A DNA stretch of 64,000 nucleotides from Branchipolynoe longqiensis (lineage: Eukaryota > Annelida > Polychaeta > Phyllodocida > Polynoidae), in assembly GCA_030323885.1 (NCBI GenBank), contig CM059187.1, positions 83,598,027 through 83,662,026 of the forward strand, read 5' to 3'. Of this stretch, positions 54,600-64,000 are shown in pieces (position 1 is the first letter of the stretch; each line of letters opens with the position of its first letter). Both the position numbers and the translations under genes were made by a program. The notes under the pieces are model-generated. The model was given only the letters and a program-made list of their open reading frames with translations. It did not search any database and was not told the DNA's origin.

Positions 54600-55335
54600 A
54601 AAACAAACACAGGGAGTGGTTGGCCTGCGGGTGAGTAGCAAGCGGTACGCTCTTGTTTAGGTGTCCACGTTTTGTCAAATCTACATATTTTGTGAGACTT
54701 GAACAAAGATGCTCGACCCATGAAATCAAAATAGCAATTGGAACTAATATGTTGTTTTGTTATTTCTGCTGTTGTCGTTACTGGTGTGTTGCCGTTGGAA
54801 ATAAATTAGAGCAAAGGGTGTGGGATTTGTTTGTTTTTTGTCATTGTCATTATGGGTGTCTAGATGGCGTCATAATTGGTGTCGCTAAGGGTTTTCTTTA
54901 GGTATATTTTATGGGAGTCTTTGCGCTTTATTTGGTTTGTGTACCTATTTCATTCTCTGGGCTTTGTGTAAGAGTAGATCTATTTATTGTAGGTTTCTTA
55001 TGGAGTATTGTCAGTAGGCCTACGGTTATTGTCATTTTATTTAGTTGCATGGTGTGGATCTGTGGGGTTGGTTTAGCTTTGTGTGCTTAATGGTTTTTGT
55101 GTAGTTTTATTTATTCTGTTTTTGTATGTGTGTAGAGATAGGGGTTGTGTAAGTGTAGGGCCTAGTAATGTTTTGATTAGATTGTATATGTATTAAAAGG
55201 GTTTAACCTGTTTCATTTATGTCTTCTGCATGTTTGCTTTTATTGGTTTTATGTATTTTTAGTGCGCTTTGTGTGGGTTTATTTATTAATTCCTGCGCGG
55301 GTTGGTGTTTATAGAGGAGTGGAGTTAAAACGTAA
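54600..55335. other. No gene recognised; T-rich
   Basis: T/G-rich + strand with no domain in any frame. Confidence 0.4.
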
Positions 55336-55337
55336 TA

Positions 55338-55400
55338 GGCCTGTCACACGACGACGTAAAGCCGCTCACATTCCGTGAATAGCGCCGCTCACGTCAGGAA
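55338..55400. repeat. Solo left end of the ACGT-word MITE family
   Basis: ATAGGCCTGTCACACGACGA then CGTAAAG, without a matching right end. Confidence 0.5.
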
Positions 55401-55429
55401 AAATATGGCCAGGTAAGAAGGGGGAGTGG

Positions 55430-56140
55430 GGGCGGGGGGGGGGGGGGGTAGATCTATTTGGGAGGTGCCCGGGTCTGGCCGAGGTCCCTCCGCCGACGGC
55501 CGCTGTCAATGCCCTGCCCGCCACCTCCCTCCCCCGAGGTCTGTTAGCGAGCGGTTATGATGGAAGTCGTCCTTTCAGTCCACTGGCTCTTTCAGCTCCA
55601 GATTACACTCTATGGGCAGTCACTACTACATCAACTGTGCGTCCAGGGCTAGTCAGCCTATATCACCTCAGCTTTGCAGCGCCTTGCCGCGCCCCACATA
55701 AGCATAATAAGCGCAGCAACGAGGACGACTCAACCAGTGCGCGCTCATTGGGTTCGCGCAACTTTCAGTAACTCAGTGAGCCTTTCAATATAACCTGCCC
55801 TTTGTTCCATAAGCATAGTGCTGATCAGTAGGTCGACTAGCCTGGTCCCCTGGCCTTGGTTGTATTAAATGTAGTAGTGGTAGGGAGCAAAGGAAGATGG
55901 CTGAAGATAATATAGATGTGAAGGAGATACACTGAGCAGTACATGTTGATACCTGTGTCACCCACACACATTATGATCAGTGCGCTGACAACCATAGAGA
56001 CATTTGCATTTCCCATTAGTTAGTAGCTTGTAAACAATCGCTCTCGTGATATAATGGATATTATTCCGATCACGGAGAATACTCGCCTTCATCCTAAACT
56101 AATCATCATCATCATCATGCTGTCGGTCGCGATGCGACAA
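55430..56140. other. Moderately GC-rich stretch, no gene identified
   Basis: 55440-55560 is CpG-rich after a G-run. It could be a promoter or an unrecognised exon; no frame has a domain. Confidence 0.3.
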
Positions 56141-56149
56141 AGACTGCTT

Positions 56150-56800
56150 TCATTACTTGACTGCCACTCTCCATTTAGATCTCTGCTGTGAGAGTTGCGT
56201 CCATGAGTCGGTCTTAATGTCTCTCAGCTTCAGGTTTCTCTTGATGGTATCCTTGAACAGGAGACGAGGGCACCCTCTCTTTCTGTAACCAGAAGACAGT
56301 TGTGAATAGAGGATCTGCTTTGGTAGCCTGTCTGATGACATCCTCATGAGGTGTCCAGTCCACCAGAGATTCTTATTGATCAGAAGATCTTCCATAGGGG
56401 GCAGCCCCGTCCGTTCGAGTTTTCATTATTTGTCACCCTTGTCCTTACAGGATTTAGCCTCATGATTGAATGGCAGAGTCGCATCATGAAGGCATGCAGC
56501 TGTTTCAGCTGTCGTTGTCACTGTCCAGACACGGCTTCCGTATAGTAGGGTGGATAGCTCGATTGGCAGATAGCTCTTGCCTTTGACCCGAATGTAATGG
56601 ACACATGGTGGTTGTTCCAGAGTCTCTGGCGTAGGTCGCCGAAAAGATGCGCTATAGCTTGGACATCCTCTCTGTATTTCAGCAACCAATGCCATCCATC
56701 ACTTGATAACTTTTCATGAAAGCTGCCTGCAAAAGTGTTGAAGTGCTGCTGGCTTTTGCAAGTTACCAGCGGCACTCTCTGGGGGAGCAAATAGAGGTTT
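56150..56800 (-). pseudogene. RTE-like reverse transcriptase remnant
   Basis: Minus-strand frames give TLLYGSRVWT (LYGSE-W box) near 56530, then MEDLLINKNLWWTGHLMRM, RLPKQILYSQL, GCPRLLFKD and WTQLSQQRSKW down to 56153. These are C-terminal RT marks of RTE-type LINEs, broken by several frameshifts. Confidence 0.75.
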
Positions 56801-57840
56801 CACACCGGCAAGAACATGTCAAGACAGGCGCAAAACTATTTGTCCCTGCAGTGGCTGGTCGGGAGATGTTGGGAGTTCCATACATCAACCGCCCTTAATG
56901 CTGCCACAGTGACATGGTTTTCTGTTTAGGGTTTGCTCCTTTAGCCTTCGGTTCTGTCAAGAACCTGTACCACAAGGCAGTGGTTTACAACTCTGCAGGA
57001 CATGAGCGTCAAACTCCCTGATATATTGCTATACTTGCAATACCTGCATACTCACTAAACTAATACTCGCATAATAAAGTGTACAACGCATAGCACAGAT
57101 TAAAGTGTTTGGAGTACACTAGTTTGACAATTATTGTGCTTCCACCTATTTCTAAACCACCATATCTCGGTAGTGTAAAGAATGGCAGAAGTATGGTTCA
57201 AATGTATGCTAAATGAAGGGTTTGTTAGTTCAACCCAGGAGATGGTTGGGTCTCCCCTCCTCTTTCCTCGCGGTGCATTCTTTTCGCACGCCAGTGTCCT
57301 GGGCTCGCGGCTCGCCAAGTCTCGCAAGAACGAGACGAGGCTATTCACCCGGTAATGTTTACAGATGCACGGTGTCATCGGAAAGTATTGTCATCTATCT
57401 CCTCGGGAAAACCAGGGCCCCTAGCCTGACGACATTATTATGTGTGACATCACCGAGAGGCTTAACACAACAGTGTGGGGCTACGAACGCGACTACCGCT
57501 AAAACTGCTCAAATCACCAGAAGTTAAGATTTGTTAAGGAAAGCGTGCAGTTACTTTGGGGGTTTTCTGTTTATGAATTACTTTGGTATGTAGGGTTATT
57601 GATATGTGTAAGGAAGGAGTAACAGTAGAATTTGATTGTTTTTTTCAGGTTGTAGTTAAGTTAATTAAGTGTTATGCTTTTAAATTCTTTTAATTTTTCT
57701 CTGAATGCTTATTTAAAATTCTTGTGCGAATTTCAGTTTCGTACACGACGACACAAAGCCAAATGTCGATATGGTGAATTTCTTTCCGATTATTAAGGTT
57801 TCAAGTACTAAAATAGTGGGCATTTTTTAATGTTTTCTAT
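56800..57840. other. No gene recognised
   Basis: Open frames on both strands at 57100-57530 overlap each other and show no domain. Confidence 0.4.
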
Positions 57841-57844
57841 TTTT

Positions 57845-58225
57845 AATCAATTGCTTCAGTTACTCATGCAGCCCTGATCCTGTGTCCATGGTGACAGGGC
57901 AGCTGAACAACCTATTAGAAAAAGTGTTAGATGGCTGGGTTATGGATATAATCCCATGAGTTTGCAATCAAATATGGTACGCTAAATATATGGTTCTAGT
58001 GCGTTTTTTATCACAACCCGTTATTTTTGACTGGCGACTATGAGAAATCATCTATATTAATAGACTTTGAAACTCGAATCGAGAGCTTTCTGGGCCCACT
58101 ATCTTGTTTGTTTGCATTCTCTACCAATTTCTCTACTGTACACCAATATCGATAAATAATTCCTATTTGAAGCAGTTTTTGCTTGGATTTAAGCATAGCT
58201 GGGATTCACCCCAACTCTGGGTAAG
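57845..58225 (-). repeat. Repeat family H copy (minus)
   Basis: GTTACTCATGCAGCCCTG, AGAAAAAGTGTTAGATGGCT and the CAACTCTGGGTAAGGATGAA end match 28290-28735 inverted. Confidence 0.6.
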
Positions 58226-58357
58226 GATGAATGTTTTATCTATATAGTTATTGAATGCCAACACTCCTCCACTATCCACACCCACCGGCACCCTCCTTCC
58301 ACACACACACACCTCGGCCAGAGTCGTTTGGCCGGTGGTGCGACTCGCCGGGCCTAA

Positions 58358-59301
58358 TGGGGCTGTCACATTACGTACGTGCAGCAACGTATGTGATTTT
58401 TTGCCTCTAAGCCAGGATATGTCGTTATGGTCTACGCAGGTGTTAGGCGCGCATTGGTATACGTCAATGTATGTCGACGTTTGTCGACATACGGCGGCGT
58501 GCATCAGGAGGTCAGCAAAGTTTTGTGCATGCACAAAACTTTCGACGTACAACAATGCAAGGGTGCTTTCGTTACGCCTATGTTAGGCATACATCGAGAT
58601 ACGTTAGACGCCCGTTGGAGGAACGTTGTTCTTACATTGTCCTATGTTGACTTTCGTTCCTCTGACGGAGAGCGTTCAGTCTGCGCGTTGGCAACGTAAT
58701 GTCAACGTACAACGACATTGTTCTAACATATGCATAGCGTATGGCCGATGTGCGGTTGGTGTTTCTCCACCATGTCCCGATGTGTTTGATGTATAGGGTG
58801 CATGTCTGGCGCTCACTTAAAGTATATAACGTTCACAGGCATTCTGCAAACGTGCAGTGAGCGTTTTGCGGGTGGGTCAGGTGCCCCCCGCACATTGGCA
58901 TGCATTACTCAGACGTTATGCCAATGTCGCGCACACTGGGTGCATGCTGGCGCAATGCCAAAATATGCTGGACTGTCGTTGGACATGCTCACATACATTG
59001 TGCAACACATTTTACGGTCGCTAGCGGAACATTGGGAGCGCGTTATGCCAGCGCTAGGTAAACAACGCATGCGTGAGAGGCACATTAGCCACACCTTGTG
59101 CCAAACTTTTTTTCTTTTTTTTTCTCATGCGTCGACATATGTTACCACTATGTCGGACCGATGCTATGCTTACATCCACTGCATTGTGCTGATGTCCAAC
59201 TTTCTCCCCCATGCTGAAAAGTTTGACACATCTCGACTTAAAAAAGTGATTTTACGCATTGGTGGCATGCTTGCATGATGCGTCGTAATGTGACAGGGCC
59301 T
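58358..59301. mobile_element. ACGTATG/CGTTATG-word MITE (copy D)
   Basis: Ends TGGGGCTGTCACATTACGTA and, reverse complemented, AAGGCCCTGTCACATTACGA; TAA flanks both sides. The largest of the group (944 bp). Frames at 58163-58699 and 58802-59278 are repeat by-products. Confidence 0.8.
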
Positions 59302-59459
59302 TAAGTTGATCAGATCAGCTCGACACATCGTTGCAACCAACTGGAAAAGTAGCCGGAGACACGAGCCCCGAGCACTTGACTGGCCTCGGGGAGTCAGTCG
59401 GGCAGTCGGGCTGTGGTGGCAGGCGCGCGGCGGGGAGGGAGAGGGGGCCTGGGAGGAGC

Positions 59460-59480
59460 GGGAGGTGTGTGTAGGGGGGG
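59460..59480. repeat. G-run
   Basis: A poly-G run in a GGGAGG-rich stretch (59420-59490). Confidence 0.7.
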
Positions 59481-59554
59481 GGGGGGGCTGGTGAAATGGG
59501 ATGGGAGAGACTACTGTGCCACGGGAATTCTAGTAGGGGACTGCCGGTTCACTA

Positions 59555-59815
59555 TCGGCACTATCGGCACTATCGACACTACCGGCTTTCATCGGGCACC
59601 AACTCCTGCTTTAGGCACAATATTTCACCGACCATCATCGGCCATTTTCGGCCACCTGCGGCGATCATCGGGCACCTTCGGGCCATCACCGACCATCATC
59701 GGCCATCATCAGCCACAATCGGCCATCATCGGCCACCTTCGGCATTCAACAACCACCTTCGGCCATCACCGACCATCATGATCCACCATTGGCCACCTTC
59801 GCCCACCATATGACC
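59555..59815. repeat. ATCGGCC minisatellite
   Basis: Units of CCATCATCGGCCACC and CACTATCGG repeat for about 250 bases, with outliers at 59898-59920. Confidence 0.85.
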
Positions 59816-60033
59816 TAAGATGTTACTAGGACCTAAAACAACAACAAACAAACACCAGGCTCTATCAGGTGGCATCAGACACGGTCTGAAATTATCGGCC
59901 ACCATCGGGCGTCGTCGGGCGTGAAGAAGCTGACATTTCATTTCATGTAACCGCATCCGACAGGTTCACCGGGGATTCCGTGACATGAGCATTGCTGCCA
60001 TTTTAATGTATATACACAAATTTAAATTATTGA

Positions 60034-60245
60034 GGTGGTCTGCACGGACCTCTCATGCAAGTAACCACATAGACAGGTAAGCGTGGGTAGTGTGGTGAGA
60101 TCAGGGAGCCTAGGTTGTGTAATGGTTAGCACACTGGCCCGGAATGCAAAGAGATGTGGGTTCGAATCCTGCTTTAGGCACAATATTTCTCATTTCCATC
60201 ACCCCTATGACACTGCTTTCTGTGACCATGATCCTGTACAAGCTA
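60034..60245 (+). repeat. SINE family 2 (full length)
   Basis: Head GTGGTCTGCACGGACCTCTC, tRNA-like part with TAATGGTTAGCACACTGG (A-box region) and GTGGGTTCGAATCCTG (B box), 3' CAATATTTCTCATTTCCATC. Confidence 0.8.
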
Positions 60246-60252
60246 CGCGATG

Positions 60253-60677
60253 TATAGAGGAGTTGTAATGATGTCACGAGACAACTTCCAGTGGCCATAT
60301 TGGATTACATATGAAAGGCTTGGAAGTGCTTACATTGTGTTTATTTACCAATTTGTTGGTTTATTTGTCACTGTTTTGAGCAGTTTGGTCTTAAAAAGTT
60401 GGTGGAAAAGGGTTTTTTGATGGAGGGGAAGTATTTTTTTAATCATGTAGCCTCACATCGTTGCAAAAGCGCAGTATTTTGACACTTTGAATGCTATTTC
60501 AAAGAATTAGAAAGGTTTTGGCAGTACCCACTAGGTGGTGCCACATACTTTGGTGGCCATAACTATAGGTCGGCCCAGTGGTGGCTGTAGTGTTCTTGGT
60601 ATAAGACAGGGGGCACCATAAGTGTAATCCAAGATGGCTAACCGCTGAGTGATGACGTGACATGCACTCCCTCTATA
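60253..60677. mobile_element. MITE with TATAGAGGG termini, copy 2
   Basis: Ends TATAGAGGAGTTGTAATGAT and, reverse complemented, CTATAGAGGGAGTGCATGTC; body inverted relative to 50181-50514. Confidence 0.65.
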
Positions 60678-60764
60678 GTTGTTGAACCTTCCCTGTTTGT
60701 GTGTATGTGCACTGCATGTATGTATGTAATTGTAAACATTAAAAGACTTACAATTCCAGGGGGA

Positions 60765-60960
60765 TGAGTGTAGTGGTCTGCACTGACCTCTCAGGCAAGG
60801 AGCTGCATAGACAGGTAGGCATGGGTAGTATGGTGATATCAGGGAACCTAGATGGTGTAAGGGTTAGCACACTGGCCCAGAATGGAAAGAGATGTGGGTT
60901 CGAGTCCCGCTCTAGGCGCAATATTTCCAATGTTCATCACCCCCATGACAGTAGTATACC
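60765..60960 (+). repeat. SINE family 2 (full length)
   Basis: Same head and tRNA-like boxes as 60034-60245 (GTAAGGGTTAGCACACTGG, GTGGGTTCGAGTCCCG). Confidence 0.8.
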
Positions 60961-61074
60961 TTTGTAAAGGAAAAACTACTTTTTATACTTTTTTCTGCAA
61001 AAGAATTGCCATTCTAGTAATTGAAAACTATTCAGACTTAGAATTAGGAATTTGGTGAGATTGAGAGATGTGCT

Positions 61075-61250
61075 CTGCTAGTCTCTTTGCAGGTGTGATT
61101 TGCCAAGGCATACTTCTGCCATTTAGGGGCTAGTGTCCTAAGCATTAGCCGATCTATGTTCCCTGGTGCAATCACCTTTCTGTCCTTCCTGTGTATGTAG
61201 TATTTCACCTGTGGAGATGAGTGCACCTCACTACACTTGCTAGTCACTCC
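61075..61250 (-). repeat. SINE family 2 (minus, worn)
   Basis: The reverse complement has the family head and a degenerate tRNA-like part. Confidence 0.5.
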
Positions 61251-62060
61251 AATGGTGGCGATATTGAATGATACCGGACATGGTGTGGTTTGAAATTGGC
61301 TTTTTTAGCCGGTTCTGCTCTTTGTCTGTTTATGTCTCAGTGGCGTTTTCTGTCTTGGTCACATCTGAAACCATATTATAATGGACATAGACATGCAACC
61401 GACACTGTGCTCTATTGGGGACTCCATAGTGAGTGCACAATTTTGATACTTAAAAAATAAAGATGTTGTACTGCATGAGATGGGAGACCGTCCCTGTAAA
61501 ATGAGATTCCGTTAAGCATGTGGGGACGCAACCACCTGGATGTTTAGACCATGTAGACTACTGTATGGACAAGTAGGCTACTTGGTCGGTTTAATGACTG
61601 TCCTGGTTTACTGCATTCAGGCTAAGCCCACTGGAGTTGTGTACAGTTCAAGGTGTTACCAACGCTCACGAAATTCCCTTGAGAGTCACGGAAATTGAAG
61701 GTTCTGATCAGTCACCTCACAAGTCCTGGATCGACCCAAAATCCCACAAATTTCTGTGTATGTGTGCAAATTCCCACGAATTGCTAAACTTTTGTACAAA
61801 TTTCTCTACTTTTGTTTAAATACAAGCAAAATCATGTTATGCATACGTTAACATATCAGCCCATAACTCCTTGGAAATGCACTAAAATAGCCCATTTTAA
61901 AGCCATTTTGAAAATATTTCTGAGGCGGCTTGCCCCTGGACCCCTCTAGCAAGCTTCCTGCTGCCGCCACTCAGGATTCACTCAGGATTCACGCCCGCTA
62001 GATGAAGCCTTATGGAGTCTCAGTGCCTTCAGGTTGGCAACACTGAGTTCAGTAAGATTG
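61251..62060. other. No gene recognised
   Basis: No coding signal or clear repeat. Confidence 0.4.
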
Positions 62061-62064
62061 CACT

Positions 62065-62960
62065 GCTTAGTTACTCCTGCAGCCCTATCATTGTAATTGG
62101 GCTATTAGACAACGCATTAGGAAAAAGTGTTGAAAGGCTGGGTTATGTAAATACCTATTTGAATTTGCAATCTAATGTTCTAAATATGTCATTTAAATAG
62201 GCCTACTTATGTATTGTAGCCTGCTACTTCCGAAGAGAATAATTGATTAAATCATGTAGATTGATACACTTTAAAAGTAGAATTTAGACTTTTCTGTGAC
62301 AGCCAATTTCTCAACTCTATGTCAATATAAATAGCTTTGCATGCTGGAACCATCGACTCCACAACGTGATTCATACGGAAGCTTAACCTTGAACTCTATG
62401 GCCGCCGACACTGGCGCCACCAATATTCTCTACCCTAACTACACTGCCACCGCTGCCACCTGGCGGTTCGGGCCTGCACTGCCGATTTGAGCACTGAGTA
62501 GCTCACTTTCGCCAGTGAGCCCGAAACTTCCGCGTGGTTACTGCAAGTCTGTCTTCTTTTCTTACTCGGCCATCCCACCCACCAATCTGGAAGAATTCAA
62601 GGTTGAGCGCTGGGACAATACCCTAGACAGTTGACTCAAGAACTGACTTAAAGCAACAAGAATACCATCTAGACATAACCGAGAACTAAATAAACACCCA
62701 CTTTATACCGATTCGTGTCCGGTGTCGATAATTGCATAGATACAAAGATACACCTCTATCCAGAGTAGGGGTGACTGATAACCATGCCAAGCAAAGGCTG
62801 CTTCAGTAGGAATTCACTGTGGAGGTTCTGGTTCCAATGTGCAATGTTCATCTATATTAGTGTGAAGTTGAGAAATTCGTAGAGAATGCAAAGGGGCACG
62901 ATAGAAAGCTCTCCATTCAACTTTTTAAGTTTACAAAGCTACAGTATTTCATCAAATATT
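62065..62960. repeat. Two repeat family H pieces in opposite orientation
   Basis: 62065-62345 (GTTACTCCTGCAGCCCTATC onward) and 62750-62960 (CACCTCTATCCAGAGTAGGG onward) are separated by about 400 bases with no recognised feature. Confidence 0.5.
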
Positions 62961-63546
62961 CACCTTGAAAGTAGCAGGTTATGATATGTAAGCATTTAGA
63001 TTTAGAATATGATTTAGTTTGATTTTCATCGTTTCTTATTTTCTTCATTGTTTCATTATCTATTATGGTTCCTAGTAACTGCTGAGAATGAGAATGGTTT
63101 AGTAGGGATCATAAGCCTTTGAAGCAGGTTTGTGTTCACAAATTTGATATTCTCTGCATTTATGTCTACATAAATGTTAGAACTAGATAAATCTAGATTT
63201 AAGTCTATATAAATGCATAGTTACTCATGTAGCTGCCAGTTCTTCCCTGTTTTTATATTTCTGAAGATGAAGCTAGGACAACATCACATTTTGCTTAGCG
63301 AAATAAAATAAATGGTTTAACCCCCCCGCCCCATAACAAAAGAAATGCTGACAAAGTGCACGTACGAAACAAGTTTTTGGGGTGGTTATTCTTTTTTTGG
63401 TGGGGTGAGTTATCTTTTCTTTTTTATATTTGGGGATGGGGGTAATTCATTACCCTGCACTCACTGTCAACACCCCAATAACCTCACATTGCCTACCTCA
63501 TTGAAACAGCGGCGCCATGCCATGTAGCCCAACAGTACTTATCCGC
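62961..63546. other. No gene recognised
   Basis: AT-rich; a C-run at 63320-63332. Confidence 0.4.
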
Positions 63547-63788
63547 CAGGGGCGTAGCTAGGGGTACGCGCATCCGCCAAAACTTCCACATCATTTTCTC
63601 CAAAAAAAATTAAATTAAAAAATAATAAAGAGAGAGAGAGCGAGAGAGAGAGGAGGCATGTAGTAGTCTGGAGTGTCGAAAACTCAAGTCTAAAATGTGT
63701 AAAATCCGCCAGCTTAAGCTTAAGCGGCCCCCTAAACCCCCTGCTGAAATTAGGAGTCCACATCGTTAAAGGTCTAGCTACGCCCCTG
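63547..63788. mobile_element. CAGGGGCGTAGCTAG MITE, copy 2
   Basis: Ends CAGGGGCGTAGCTAG / CAGGGGCGTAGCTAG, 5-bp target duplication TCCGC (63542-63546, 63789-63793); sequence closely matches 51178-51425. Confidence 0.85.
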
Positions 63789-63793
63789 TCCGC

Positions 63794-64000
63794 CATCCTT
63801 AGTGTCAGATCCTGTAACTGGGCCATAGCCAGGATCCTTGAGGAACACAAATGTCAAGCAACTTATGCCGGCGTTAATTGGTAACATGAGATACAAGGAT
63901 CGTTGACGCAATGCGCAATGTTCTTTCATGTGACGGGTCTGACATTCCATTCGTCGAGTTGTAATGGGGTGCCCGATCTAGTTGCTCATTGGCCGCAATG
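63794..64000. other. No gene recognised
   Basis: Nothing identifiable before the window ends. Confidence 0.4.

Noticed and set aside
58802..59278. 158-codon frame
   Set aside because: Lies wholly inside a word-repeat MITE and contains no recognised domain.

Overview
This is animal nuclear DNA, not bacterial: there are intron-bearing exons with GT/AG sites, a eukaryotic tRNA-Gln, tRNA-derived SINEs, non-LTR retrotransposons and many small terminal-inverted-repeat elements (MITEs). The repeats and the two recognisable genes fit a bilaterian, probably a marine invertebrate such as a mollusc or other lophotrochozoan, or a lancelet. The sequence alone does not settle the phylum. No operons, CRISPR arrays or prokaryotic signals are present.

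Only two protein-coding host genes can be supported. On the + strand at about 37.0-37.5 kb is the first coding exon of an SV2-like (synaptic vesicle glycoprotein 2 type) transporter, ending in a good splice donor. No later exon of it is seen in the remaining 26 kb. On the - strand at 44.0-46.1 kb is a two-exon gene for a multi-pass membrane protein of 317 residues, distantly like TMEM26/TMEM121. Its intron holds a roughly 400-bp GAA-rich tract and a tandem duplication that ends exactly at the splice acceptor. A tRNA-Gln(CTG) gene lies at 40.11-40.19 kb (-).

Nearly everything else is mobile DNA. 0-5.2 kb: LINE fragment, SINEs and an RTE-like LINE 3' end. 5.6-6.5 kb: nested MITEs. 7.6-9.8 kb: an abrupt GC-rich island with a retroelement gag-like ORF. 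10-19 kb: SINEs, word-repeat MITEs and minisatellites. 20-26.3 kb: a cluster of LINE pieces on the - strand, one with an ORF1 that ends in a NADAR/YbiA-like domain. 27-36 kb: SINEs, chimeric SINEs, a solo LTR and short-word elements. 38-44 kb: nested MITEs, a foldback element and SINEs. 47-54 kb: TTAA-flanked MITEs (one carrying an open LINE endonuclease frame), mariner-like MITEs and low-complexity DNA. 55-64 kb: more MITEs, SINEs and an RTE remnant.

The most interesting signals are: (1) the NADAR domain fused to a LINE ORF1; (2) a group of elements with TTA-type target duplications that share only about 14 terminal bases (AGGCCCTGTCACAC), each filled with its own iterated short word; (3) a TTAA-flanked MITE carrying a 313-codon open LINE endonuclease frame; (4) SINEs made by swapping heads and tails. 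Family names rest on recognition by eye; no search was run.
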